Source of the DNA: Desmodesmus armatus
Taxonomy: Eukaryota; Chlorophyta; Chlorophyceae; Sphaeropleales; Scenedesmaceae
Assembly: GCA_007449985.2 (NCBI GenBank)
Contig: VIIQ02000149.1
Location: 166,894 to 230,893 of the forward strand
Direction: 5' to 3'
DNA: 64,000 bases
Every line of letters begins with the position of its first letter. The first letter of the stretch is position 1. Under the pieces are notes generated by a model. It saw only the letters and a list, made by a program, of their open reading frames with translations, searched no databases and had not been told where the DNA came from. This document shows, in pieces, positions 48,148 through 59,792 of this stretch. Position numbers and translations under genes: made by a program.

Positions 48148-51100
48148 CGCGGCGGCGGCACCTACCAGCTGAGGCTCCCAGCTGTCTGGGTGGAACTCCA
48201 CCGAGTTGATGTTGCTGAGGGGGTTGGACGCAATGTGCTGCAGCACCTTGGCCCTGGGGCTGTGCTGATCAACTGGAGCTCAGTTGTGTCCCTGTAGTGG
48301 CAGGAGGAGGACAGCAGAGGGCGGTGGAGGGGGAAGGGCATGAGGCATGTTGGTGCTTGGCTGGCATGAGCTCTTGAGCGGTGTAGCGTTGATCCATTGA
48401 TTGAGACATGAGACGCATACTTGAAACCCAGACACAAAGCCCTGCTGCTGACGATAGCTGGCCTCGATTGGGTCTATGTTGTTGTGAAGCCACAAGTTGA
48501 CAGCAGCACAAGAAGTACACTCAAACACAGCATAGTACACTGCATGAATCGGAGGACCTTGCTGGAGCTAAAGCCAGCTTGTCTCAACACAGCCATGAGT
48601 CTCACCTGACCCCCCCCCCACCCCGGCCGCAGCTGCAGACACCCTGTGACCACACTTTCAAACCAAGTCACAAAGAGATATACCCCGGCTACAGCGCCCC
48701 ATCCCCACTCTGTATATTCCATACTGCTCCATAAACACACCTGCCGAGAGAGGAGATGACGTAGAGCGCATCGCCAGCCCTGTTGAACTTGAACACACCG
48801 CCCTCCTCCCCAAAGGGCCACTCGATCAGCCGACGCCAGCGAGACACGTCCGCCTTACTGCTGCTGGCCTCCCTCCACTGCTTTAGGCCCCATTTCTCCT
48901 TTTCTGCCTTGGCAAACAGCACATCAAGGGCTTTGGTGTTGGCTTTGCTGGGCAAGGGGGCTTTGGGGGCACCTGATTGCAACACACAGTGATACACACA
49001 CAGATATGATAAGCAGCAGACATTCAATAGGAAGCTGAGCACGATGAAGCGACAGCATCGCACACTTGCAGGGGGCAAAGGGAAGGCCACGGGGATGCTT
49101 GTAAATGGCATTCAGTTTGGTTCGAGGATAGTGGTGAGTCGACTGGCTGGTGCATCAACAGCTTGGGCCCACTAGTGGGGTGTTGATACGTATGCACTGG
49201 CGCCTAGGTGACATCGTGGCGGTACTGACCGTGGGTGCGTTGTATCGCCGCCATCCGTGCTGCATGCTGTGCCAGCTTGTGTTGTGGGATGGCGGGCAGG
49301 GCGTCGTTGATGATGACGTAAGAGGCACCGTTGCTGTTGTTGTAGCACTCAGCACCCTGCACAAAGGGCAGAGATGAAGATTGCATCAAGCAGCAGCGTC
49401 AGAGGTGAGCAATGAGACTCTGTCTTTACACACATGAGTAGTGGGGAGACATGCATGTGATCCGTACACATTCTACTACATGCATGTGATTATGATACGA
49501 TGCCAAACTGGCTGCTGGGTTCCACTTGTGTGAGATGTGCCGCTGCTGTGAGTACAGCACACTGTGCTACGGGCATATATCGGTTGTACTGAAGTCAGGT
49601 ATCTGCACACGCTCCCGCCCACACTCTCCACCCCATCCCTTACTGCTGGCCTGAAAAGGATATCCGCCGGCAAATGTACCGTACTACGTCAGGGTCTGCC
49701 TCACCCTGACGTTGAAGTCATAGTCCAGCAGCCAGTTGCTGACGTCACCAGGGTTGACGGTGTGGAGTGTCAGTGCCAGGGTGGTGAGATCCAGGGCGTA
49801 CAGGTCAAACACACTGGCGTCACGCTTGTTCAATCCCTGCATGAGATCCGGGGGAGGGGGGGGGGCAACAGCAAGGTGGTGTTGAAGCAAGGGGTGGAGC
49901 GCAAGTGCCAGAGCGGTGAGATCCAGGGCAAACAGGTCAAACACGCTTGTTCAGGCAGCAGCAAGGGTGGTGTTCAAGCAAGGGGTGGAGCGTCAGTGCA
50001 AAGGGTCAGTGGATTAGCAAGCAGGGGGGATGAGAAGGCAGATGCCGTGCATCGTTGCGTATGAGTGTGTGCGATGCCACTGAATGTGCTTCCGCGCCAC
50101 ATCAGCAAGTCTGCACTGGTACTGCTTAGCTGTCGGCACCACAGCAGGCCAAGGAGGTGCTGCATGACAGTGTGCAGACTTCCCCCCCTCTCACAGCCCC
50201 TCGTTTGCAAACCCCACTCACGATGAAAAGCTTGCTGGGGAACAGCTCATTGCTCAGGATGTCCTGTGCCTTCACCCCAGGGAAGGGCGTCAGGTCGATC
50301 GCATCCCCGGGCGTCGCGATCGACGCCAGATACAAGTGGTAGTTCTCGTCCCCATTGTGATCCTGAATAAACAGGATACCGGTGCTGTCCTCCGACCAGC
50401 TGTATGCCGATACGCCTTCCGAATTCTCAAACGTGACCTGCCGGTCGGTCTTGGTCCCGTCCCGGTCGAAGATGCTGAGGTCCTTCGCGGAACGTTCCTG
50501 CGCCATGTCACGCCGACGTGGCGGCAGCTTGCGCACGAAGACGTTGGAGATGCCGTTGTCGTCGCCTTTAATGTAAGCAAGGCAGCGACCGTCTCTGCTC
50601 AACTGCTCGGTTTGAGGCAAACAGCAGCAGAGCACAGGCCGGACACACGGGCAAAAGCAGACAGGCGGGCAAAAAACAAGTGGTCAGGCAGCGGCTCACA
50701 AAATGTTAATCTGACGAGGGCAGGACCCCATAACACGCCTATTATTTCACACCCTGTCAGGCAGCGGGTAACACCGTGCATGTACTGCCATCTGGCCGTC
50801 TTGCAGCAGAGGGAACACATGCTGCATATCAAGCACACTGCACAGCTTGTGCTGCTGCCAGTGGGGTCACTCAAACCGTCAAGAGGGGGATGCATGCATC
50901 AAAAGTTACCAAGGGCCGCCTGCAGCTCGCACTTGTACAAGTTGCTCGTTTTCAAGGCGGCATGGCTGTTCCACACTGCTGCAACCACTGCAAAGAGAGT
51001 AATGAGCTGACCGCTCCTTACCCCCCCCCTCTCCCGCGCTCCCTACAAAACACTCCATGGCACTGCCAGCTGGGCTACGCATGCAACTGTGCGGCACCCC

Positions 51101-52100
51101 ACTATCCACACATACTAACACCCCAAGGTTATCTGCACACATACTGTGTCAAAGAAAAAACTGTCAGCCTGCGCGCATGTTGCCAAGCGCTTGCACGTCT
51201 GCACGTGCATGCATGTGTATGCAGGTTCCCACCCAGAGCACCCCCCCCCCCCATCTCTCATCATGTGCCAGGTCCTGCTTGCTGCCAGGGTTGCCATGCT
51301 CACTCACATGACCAAAGCCATTCACCCCGGGTGTAGTATACCTGTCAGCATGAGATTTGCTGTTTTCACCCACAGACGCACACACACACCCTCTCGCACC
51401 AGCACCAGAGACAAAAAAGGCAGGTTGAGAGGCTCTCAAGAGCAATGCGTGAAGAGCAGAACACCACCGGCAACAAAACAAGATAGACTGTAGCAAAACA
51501 AGGACCACACTGTGTGCTAAAACCGTGCCAGCTTACCTGGGGGTTGGTGTGCTTGGAGTCGCTAAACAGCAGCTGCAGGGGGGTCATAGGTGGAAGCCCC
51601 TCTTGCACATGCGACTTCGCTGCTGCTGCTGCTCGACTTCCAGCCTCTGTAACAACAGCAGCACCAGCTGCCGTTGCTGCTGTCTTGCCCTTGATGCCAG
51701 CGGACGGCCTTGCTGGTGTGGTGGTCCCTGCTGCTGCTGCAACTGCCGTGGGTGTGGCTGGCTTGATGGTGACTGCAGGTTGGACTGCAGGGCGAGTCAA
51801 GTCCTTGCCTTGTGCATCTGCCCTGGCCTGCCTTGCTCTTTCCTTCGCAAGCTGTGCTGCAGGAGAGGTGCTGGCGATGCTTGCTGCTGCTTTTGCCGCT
51901 GCGTCAGGCACTGCTGCAAGGGTGTTTCCTTCAGCTGCGATCGGGTTTCCTGCTGCTGCTGCTTGGGTGGACGGGACTGCTGCAGGGGCTGCTGCTGCGG
52001 CTGGTTGTCGTGCGATGACACGTGCAGAGGCGTGGGGTATGCTGTGGCTGCAGCACAGCAGCAGCACTGCCGACAGCAGCACCAAGTTTGACTGACACAT
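44328..52100 (-). CDS. Secreted S9-family serine peptidase (acylaminoacyl/dipeptidyl-peptidase type; frame broken as sequenced)
   Basis: Eleven exons: 51537-52100, 50222-50602, 49705-49836, 49230-49356, 48741-48972, 48166-48291, 47782-47910, 47463-47578, 46313-46466, 45628-45786 and 44328-45081; 958 residues if three missing bases are restored. It opens with a signal peptide ([15 protein letters not shown]) and an Ala-rich linker to about residue 165. A beta-propeller follows ([43 protein letters not shown]). The hydrolase domain has [13 protein letters not shown], nucleophile Ser in MGGSYGGYA (codon at 44920-44922), Asp in GAHDPRVP and His in DEGHG. Deletions lie near 48256, 44765 and 44519; after the last, the conserved tail runs in another frame to TGA at 44328. 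Exons 3, 8, 9 and 10 have partial copies. Extracellular or vacuolar peptide cleavage is inferred. Confidence 0.85.
45170..45600 (-). repeat. Downstream copies of the end of S9 exon 10
   Basis: The segment encoding [14 protein letters not shown] with its GTGGG donor recurs at about 45487-45560 and 45329-45400, and in decayed form near 45170-45240. All lie on the 3' side of the functional exon (45628-45786). Confidence 0.88.
46012..46235 (-). repeat. Two downstream copies of the end of S9 exon 9
   Basis: At about 46172-46235 and 46012-46075 the exon 9 end ([19 protein letters not shown] in the functional copy) recurs with its donor, each diverged slightly. Confidence 0.88.
46585..47080 (-). 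repeat. Four upstream copies of the start of S9 exon 9
   Basis: At about 46585-46640, 46705-46785, 46825-46895 and 47005-47075 the exon 9 start ([20 protein letters not shown]) recurs behind an acceptor CTGCAG. None continues into the second half of the exon. Confidence 0.9.
47281..47335 (-). repeat. Downstream copy of the end of S9 exon 8
   Basis: CACCTGTAGGGCTT then AGGCCTGGCTGTGT matches the exon 8 end ([10 protein letters not shown]) and its donor at 47461-47510. It lies on the 3' side. Confidence 0.85.
48117..48148. repeat. (AGC)n microsatellite in S9 intron 6
   Basis: About ten perfect units, ending close to the exon 6 donor. Confidence 0.93.
49878..50010 (-). repeat. Upstream copies of the start of S9 exon 3
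   Basis: The segment encoding [18 protein letters not shown] recurs at about 49880-49952 and a shorter, decayed piece at 49972-50005. Both are on the 5' side of the functional exon (49705-49836). Confidence 0.82.
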
Positions 52101-55100
52101 GCTGCTTGACTGTAGATCGACCCCTAAGGGGCAATTGATCCCACTCTGACTATTGAGAACGGTGTATAGGAATCTACAAAGTGTACAGGAGCAGCTACAG
52201 GCTGGCTGGCGCCCAGCTTCAGGTCTGCGGAACCATCCTATCTGTGACTTGCTGTTTCTCGGAACTATTGTCAGCAAACTGTCACGTCAGTAGGATGATG
52301 CAATCAGAAGGAAATCAGAGATATTAGACAAAGCCGTCTGCGCGCGTATAGCGTGTGTGTGTAGTGCTTAAAAACCTTTGGAGTTGAATGATGTGTCGCA
52401 CGGTGTGTTGTATCTGTTTGAGTTGCAAGCGTAGAGCAGATGAGGACACGAAGCACTATGACGTGATGACGAAACCCTTGTGTGGCAACAGCAATAGGTT
52501 AGGCAACCCCGCGGCCTCCCCTGCCGGCTTCACTCTACAATGCGTTATACTTGTTACAGTAATCATTTCGTATCCTTGAAACCACGCGTATGGGGAGTCA
52601 CCGATTGGGTCCGGTTTGGCCCAAGGGTTTGCATGATTGCAGTTGCCACTGCCAGGGTGGGACAACAGGTGATGCTGTTTCGAAGGCAGGCAGGCAACCA
52701 CATAAACCAGCATGTATGTTGTGCACCGGCTCTTGATGCCAGCACCACACAACACACAACACCACAACCCGGCAGCAATGTAGCAATTCTGGAGGGTTGC
52801 CAATCAGCCCTCAGGGAAGCAGTGCACCATGTTTGGTTGTCCCTGTGAAAAGATAGGGATGCCCATAGGCACCCTAGGTCATGGACTATGTCCTAGTATT
52901 GCTGGAAAGGTTGCGGGGCTTGGCCGACAGTCGCTTTCAAGAACATACGGATGTGCCACAAGGCATTGTGCAGTGACTGTCCTCAATCCAGAGTAGAGGC
53001 AGAGGGGAGGGGGAAAGTTGCAAAGCACTGCAGCAAAGTCTGTCAGAGACCTTGGTCCCTTTCGTTCGATTTGCCCACACACCCTTGCTACCAGTATTGC
53101 AAGCACCTTACCTGACTCTCTTAGCCAGGTTCTGGGGTGTTGTATGGGTATCTGGGTCTGACTCGGAGTGTGTTTAATACTCCCCCGCCTACGTAGCCTG
53201 GGTTCAGGGACGCGGAAGTTACGGTACGGCTCCGCGTCCTACAGGCATCAAAACCCTACGTGGTTCTTCAATGTATACTAGGTGTTCTAGGTGATGTCTG
53301 AGTGGCACTCACGCAACACCCTTGACTGGGGTTTGTGACAAACTTCGTCATGTCACAAACTTGAGAGTTGCTAGCAGCTTGTCTGCCCAGTTGACATTTG
53401 CAAGCTTGATGCAGCATCATATGACACAACTCACTGTCTTCAATGACTAAGGACCAACTGTATGCAACTTGTGCGCTGCAGAAACACCACTGAGTGAGTC
53501 AGCTTGCATTAACGCTGAGGTTTAGAGCCCCTGTCCGTCAGTAGTCAAACCCTGCCTGCACGCAGGTGACCACACTGCAGCAGTTTGTGACGACGTGGTC
53601 TGGGTGCTCCGCACCTCCTGGCACGCACCAGGCGGGCAACCCCCCTTCACCACTAAGCCCCCTCCCCCCTTCACACCATGGCCAGAGGGACTTGAAGGGG
53701 GTCGTGAAGGGGTGTGTGAAGGGGTCAGCCCCCTGTACGGGTGTATCAGGCGCTCATCATAGGCGAGGCTTTGCCTCCGTCCCCGGCAATCAGGATATCC
53801 CGGCTGTTGTGAGTACTTGGGTAATGCAAGCTCACTAAGACTGTCCTACTAGATAGGCAAGCAACAGTGACGCAATCCCTCAGTGAGTGTGTGGCCAGGC
53901 GCTGTGTGTCCTGCCCCCTCCCCTGGCGCCCCACACAGAAGGACACCAACATTCCCATCTTGACAAAATTTACAACCCCGCTAGGCCCAACATAAGTTGC
54001 ACCAGTCTGGCAGCGAACCTTGCAGCCAACACGACTGCCAACGCACGGCTGTCATGCACGGCCGCCATGCACGACTGCGTGCGGTGGTATGTCTGCCGAC
54101 ATCGTCCAAACGAAGTAGAGCTCTGCTTCGCTCTGGCGAGGCCTCTGTCCAAAAAAACTGGCGGCCCGCTGTCGGAACAAAAAAGCGGCAGGAATCGCCT
54201 AGGGTCCCACCCGCACAGAGAGTATGCTGAAAGCCCAGACAGACTGCCAGCGGCAGCAGCAGCAACACACAGCCATGTTCCCAACCGCTGGATGCGTAGG
54301 CTTCGTAACTGCAGCACTGCTGTAGCAGCAGCGCAATGCTAAGGCGTCAATACAGGTGGCTCCACATCTTCTTTCACCACGACAGCCCAAAGGCAAACAA
54401 CAGCCAGGGCACAATTTGGTGTGGTCGACTGAAAAGTGCTTCTCCCCTATGCTGTTGTGCGCCTTGCTTGCATCCCCATTACACAAGTGAGAGGAGCTGC
54501 TGCTACTCAACCACCGCAGCAGCCAGTGCATGCAGCACGCCCAGACCACATGTATGTGATCACTTGTCACTCCTGGAAGGCAGGGAGCTTTCTTTCTTCA
54601 TACATAGTGCGCAGAAGGCAGGGCTTCTTTGCTCTGAACCACGTGCATGCAACCGCACAAACACAAAACAAGGCTCCTTCCAAGCCCCAGCAACCATTGG
54701 GATTGTTGCTGCATGCTCCATATCTCAACCCCTTTGCCCCACCACCAGAGCACAACAGCTCCAGACAATCCATCGCAAAAAACGACAGCTGTTGACAACC
54801 AGACAGCAGCAGCAAGGCCGGAACAAACATACCCGCGCATCAGTGCTGCTGCTGTAGCAACAGCAACGGCAGCAGCAATGTCACAGCAGCAGCGTCATAC
54901 ACTGAATGCACCTCTTGGCGGCACATCACTGCTGCAACAGGCAGGGGCCGCTCCGCGTACCCACAGTAGCGGAGTGAGAGATCAGTCAAGCCCAAACTTC
55001 AATGCCCGGCCGGCACGCACTGCAAAGTGTTGATGGGCGTTGACCCCAACCCAACCCACGCCCCGCCAACATACACGCAGCAGCGCTGCGACAGCAGCGC

Positions 55101-55180
55101 GCAATGCAGCAGCAACAAAGGCCAGGCAACACACCAACCGCAGCAGGGCCCGCTGCTAGTACTTCACTTCAGACCCTAGC
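52101..55180. other. Spacer between two minus-strand genes; no gene recognised
   Basis: The left end is the 5' flank of the S9 gene. From about 53900 the plus strand is C/A-rich, which fits the 3' flank of the Nudix gene. No ORF here has a recognisable domain or splice support. Confidence 0.45.
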
Positions 55181-55394
55181 TGCCTAACACTGATGCTACC
55201 GTAAGAAAGGGGACCCGAAAGTCCCAGTAACATGTCAGAGTTATGTAGTGGCTGCGGCTTTATGGCGCTGATTGATCCACTGCAGGAGTTGGTGGACACA
55301 ACCACAACACTGGCATACAGCGCTGCTGTGCCAGCAGCGCAACCCACCCCAGCATCAACAGACGGCAAGAACACCGGAGCACGGCGAAGCTGCT

Positions 55395-56071
55395 ACTTCG
55401 GGTCCTGCCTGCACATCACTGCTGCTGCTGTTGGGGGGCGGCACTCCCCATTCCCAGTGCGCCCAGGAGCTTCTGAGTGTGCCGCCGCGCTAGTGGCTGC
55501 AACGTGCTGCACAACCGACCGCGGGTGTTGGTGAACGCAAACACAACAGCTGCTCGACTTAAGAACAGCACTGCTGTAACAGCAACGCAAAACACCAAAG
55601 TAAGAACTTCACACGACAAGACAGCATAAGCACGGCCAAGCTGCTACTTCAGGTCTTGGCTGCACATCACTGCTGCTACCGTGGACGAGGGCTCCCGCCA
55701 CTCCCAGTAGCTTGTGAGTGTGCCGTTGGGTCGCGGCTCCAACGTGCTGAACAACCCAGCACCGGTGTGGCCGGACGCAAACACTCACTTCCCCGCACTG
55801 AAAACAGCGCTGCTGTAACAGCAGCGCACAACACCACACGGTAACAAAAAAGCACGGCTATTTCAGATCCTGGCTGCACATCACTGCTGCTACAGTGGGT
55901 GAGGGCTCCCGCCATTCCCAATAGCTTGTGAGTGTGCCGTTGGGTCGCGGCTCCAACGTGCTGAACAACCCAGCACCAATGTTGCCGGACGCAAACACTC
56001 ACTTCCCCGCACTGAAAACAGCGCTGCTGCAACAGCAGCGCACAACACCACACGGTAACAAAAAAGCACGG
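55395..56071 (-). repeat. Tandem copies of the Nudix gene's terminal exon end
   Basis: Units starting near 55861 and 55647 repeat the last exon with a period of 214 bases. Both keep STLEPRPNGTLTSYWEWR to MCSQDLK and a stop. A further copy near 55395-55515 is decayed. All are downstream of the functional exon. Confidence 0.92.
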
Positions 56072-56232
56072 CTATTTCAGATCCTGGCTGCACATCACTG
56101 CTGCTACAGTGGGTGAGGGCTCCCGCCATTCCCAATAGCTTGTGAGTGTGCCGTTGGGTCGCGGCTCCAACGTGCTGAATGACTCCTGAGGTAGGCAAGG
56201 CAGCGCTGCTGTCACCTTGTGGCAGGTGTACT

Positions 56233-56299
<67 letters not shown>

Positions 56300-56559
56300 A
56301 CACAAGTCAGCAAGTGCATTGGATTGAGTGGGAGGGCAGCATGACTGAATGTTCAACAAGCAGGCCAAATCCCTCCAGCAACAGCCCTGACCAATTCACC
56401 AAAAACCGAACCAATGAGACTAGCAACAGGAAACATTACCCACTGCGCCTGTGCCCACCTGCGTCAACAGCCCAGGGTATGACATGGACTCCTGCACCTC
56501 CACAAGCTGAAGGTAGCTGGTCTCATTTATGTGCAACTGCAGCAGCAAACAGCAGCAGT

Positions 56560-56609
<50 letters not shown>

Positions 56610-58900
56610 TGGCAGCAGCAACCAGTGACGGTGAACCTTCTGAGAGTGACAGTAACAGTATGCGGCGACTGGTATCAACTGCCATCGGCCTGCTGCGGTG
56701 TATCCTCGGCACTGAGACACGCCACTTCAACCCCCCACCCCCTGCCCACCTGTTCCCGCCATTCCTGCGGCAGCGCTGTTGCCAGTTCCTCCCCCACCGC
56801 CCTGACTGCTGCTGCCTGCCAGCCTTCAGCCCCTATCATTTTCTCGCTGAGGGGCAGGCAGCGGGTGCGCAACCGACCATCAGGCAGCCGCTGACCCGCC
56901 TCTATCAAGACCTGCAGCGACAGGAAAACAGCAGCAACAACATGCTGTCACTCCATCAAATACAATTTACAGCAGTACCAACACAACTGTCTTCGCTCAA
57001 TGCCTGTGCAAATATTGGCACTATCCCCCATCCTGCAAGGCACACGCCCACTGTCGACACCAGCACCCGCACACCAAGTGAACAATCCCGTCACGTGGTA
57101 AGGCATTGCAAGCGTGTTGTCCATCTACAAAACCCACGCTGCCATTGCATAAGATACATCACGTCTTTGGCGTTGCGATGCCCAGCCAATTCCATGTGTT
57201 GTGGACACCCACCTGTCCTCGTTCGTTGAGAATGTACATGTTGAGGACGTTGATCAGCCGCAGCGCCCGACTGCTGCCAGCATCAACAGTCAGCACACTC
57301 TCAGCCTTTGCAACCTGCAGGACAAAGGCACACAGCACAGCATAGCACAGCACAGCACGAAAACAGCATGAAATACACGGATACTGATTGTTGCGCCGCA
57401 GCAACACAACGCGCCACACTCAGCACTGCCTGACACACAGCACATCTATGGCCAGGAGCTGTGACTACTGCTGCTGATGCTGTGACCAGCCACCCGCCGC
57501 TTGTGTGGTGTTGCATTGCTGCCGTCACCGACGTTGCCGCCGCCGCCGCTGCGGGTGCCGCTGCTGCCGCTGCCACTGCGCTGCCACCACGGCTGCAGCG
57601 CCTGTTGCCACCGCTGCTGCAGCTGCCGCCTCCACTGCCACCGCCTGCGCTACCCTGCTGCTGTCGCCCCTGATGTTCAACATCTCAGACGCCCTGCCTC
57701 ACTCCCACCACCAAACCCCACCAACCGGGGGAGTGAGTGAATGTTGACACGCACCCAGCAGCTGCCTGCCTGCCTCACCTCGCCACAAAGCGCTGCTGTG
57801 ATTCAGGCGCCCTTTCCTTCCCTCTCTCCTCTTGCCCCCCCCCCTCCCCCCCCCCCCCATCCCCCCAACCCCACCAACCTCATCCTGCCTCCCACCAACC
57901 CCATAAATCAAGACCCGCAAAATAACCAACCCCACGAATCCCAACCCCTAACCCGGCAGCAGCAACATGTTGTGTGCCTGGCTCACCTCCTCAAATAGCT
58001 CTGCAGTGGTCCGTGCAGTGCCCTGACCGTACTGCGCTGTGTCCACACCATGATGCGCCTGTGCACCACAAAAACACACACAAACACAGTCCCAGCAAAT
58101 GTATGAGTGACACACCATACTTTGCGCCACCTTTGACCCTTTTGACACACTTTTGTCTGCGCAACCAAGGGGGGAAAATCGCGCCCACAACCCCTGGTGC
58201 AGATAGATAGTCAGCTGGAAGACAACTTTTTTGTGATGAGACCCCTCACACCGTCGTTGCAGGTGTGGGTGACCTTGAGTCATCGCACACGGAGCTTCCC
58301 ACAGTTGCAAAGCTCAAATTTTTGCAGGTGTATGTGCAGGCGTGTATGCGTGTATGTGTGTAACGCGTGTAAGTGTATGTGGTGGGAAGAGAGGTGATAT
58401 CCTAGGTTGATGTGACGTGCACAAGTTGAACAGAACCAGAACAGAACAGATCTTGGATCTCTTCAACTTATGCCACATTACACCAACCTAGGATCTCGCC
58501 TCTCTCCCCACCACACACACACACATGCACATACAAGCACATGTCGGTTACCACGGGGGGGGGGGGGGGGGGGGGGGGGGGGCTGTGCATATGCAGCTGC
58601 AACAAGCTTCGGGAGAGCTGCTGAAGAGACCCAGCCAAGGAATTGATAGAACCTCGTGAAACGGCGGTCACATCTACATCACACACCAACAGCTAAAGAT
58701 GCGCTGCTGCTGCGATTTATGTCAAAAGTCAACCCAGACACGCACTGCTTCTGATGTGTCCTAGGAGCTGAGCAGACCAAGGGAAAGGTACTCACGAGCC
58801 ATTCTTCGAGTTCCGCTGCGCTGCTGCCTGCGAACCGCCCGTTGCTGCCTGCTGCTGCTGCAGTAACCAGCATGGCCACGCTCCCACTGGTGCTGGCCAT
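56072..58900 (-). CDS. Nudix-like hydrolase
   Basis: Exons 58796-58900, 57987-58058, 57213-57314, 56750-56911, 56459-56536 and 56072-56230, all phase 0, give 225 residues with no frame break. An upstream in-frame ATG at 58981 would add a 27-residue organelle-targeting-like extension (MWVPLLCANAAVLQRCIGKN). The central part reads LRLINVLNMYILNERGQVLI, RLPDGRLRTRCLPLSEKM, then WQAAAVRAVGEELATALP, which matches a Nudix box in its RxVxEEL part but has Ala where the canonical REUxEExGU motif has Glu and Gly. YPGLLTQY and FSTLEPRPNGTLTSYWEWR follow, as in uncharacterised algal and plant Nudix proteins. Two acceptors (56536 and 56230) directly adjoin CTG microsatellites. Substrate is unknown and metal binding may be altered. 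Confidence 0.72.
56234..56298. repeat. (CAG)n microsatellite touching a 3' splice site
   Basis: About 21 perfect units, CTG on the gene's strand, ending at the CTGCAG acceptor of the last Nudix exon (first exon base 56230). Confidence 0.95.
56563..56608. repeat. (AGC)n microsatellite near a 3' splice site
   Basis: About 15 units, CTG on the gene's strand, shortly upstream of the acceptor at 56536. Confidence 0.95.
58555..58582. repeat. Poly-G tract (28 bases)
   Basis: Uninterrupted G run in Nudix intron 1. Confidence 0.95.
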
Positions 58901-58981
58901 GCTACTGCTCCTTGCTACGGCATTCTTCCCTATGCACCTCTGCAAGACTGCAGCGTTTGCACACAACAGCGGCACCCACAT

Positions 58982-59792
58982 GCGTAGAATCGTCAGACGG
59001 CAACCATGGCTGCACAAGAGCCTCGTGCTGGGGTGGGGGTGGGTTGCTGTTGCTGAGAAGAGGAATCAGTACCCACCTGCTGCTCTTCGCCAGCCACGGG
59101 ATGCTGCTAGGCCGTTCCTATGCAGCAGCATACCACTGAGCCAGATGTTACAAACTATGTCCAATGCGCATTGTGCTTCGGACTGTCTGAAATCGTCGGC
59201 TTAGCTGATGGAGTAGCTGCAGCCGAGTCAGTAAGCCGAGAGGACGAACCACAGGCACAGGCAAATCTGATCCACGGCCAATCAGAGCATACGGAATACA
59301 AGAAGCCAAAACAATCGCAAGTTGACTCTTGGAGACGAAGACAGCCTGTTTGACCGTTTGGCTGTGCTTTTGGAGTTTGAAAAGATAAGTTTGTGTGAAG
59401 AAAACTGGGTAAGCATCGTCCTGTGGCCCAAATGACGGTTGCCGGTGACAGATCACAGTTCTGTTATTTTCGCTTGTAGTCAGGAAGGTGAGGTCAGTTG
59501 TATAGCGTGGATACCCATATTGAGTGTTCAATTCCCTGAGCTCCTGGCCTCGTAACACTGCTTGCCTGGCTGGTCCCAGCTGCTGACGCAAACCGTCCTG
59601 CCAGGACACTTTCCATCACACGTGTTGCTCTTGCTTCCTCAAGAGCTCCAGGCCTTATTTGAATACACAGCGGCTGACCAAGGCAACTGAGCGACGCCGG
59701 TCCAGCAGCACAGCAGCTCTCCCCTCAATCCACAACAGCAGTACTCACCACATACCTACTTTGTGCCGTGGGCACAATTCCACTCTGCAGAG
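58982..59792. promoter_or_regulatory. Head-to-head intergenic region (Nudix / RING-H2)
   Basis: About 0.8 kb between divergent starts must contain both promoters. Open frames on either strand here show no domain; one on the minus strand (59148-59609) has no partner exons. Confidence 0.35.

Noticed and set aside
51514..52095. 193-codon plus-strand ORF opposite S9 exon 1
   Set aside because: Antisense of the Ala-rich linker; the minus strand has a signal peptide and joins in frame to the peptidase.
58842..59204. Plus-strand ORF with a signal-like start (MATLPLVLAMLLLLATAFF)
   Set aside because: It is the antisense of the Nudix N-terminal exon; the minus strand joins by phase to the following exons.
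59148..59609. 153-codon minus-strand ORF upstream of the Nudix gene
   Set aside because: No domain recognised and no splice-compatible link to the Nudix exons, so it was left as spacer.
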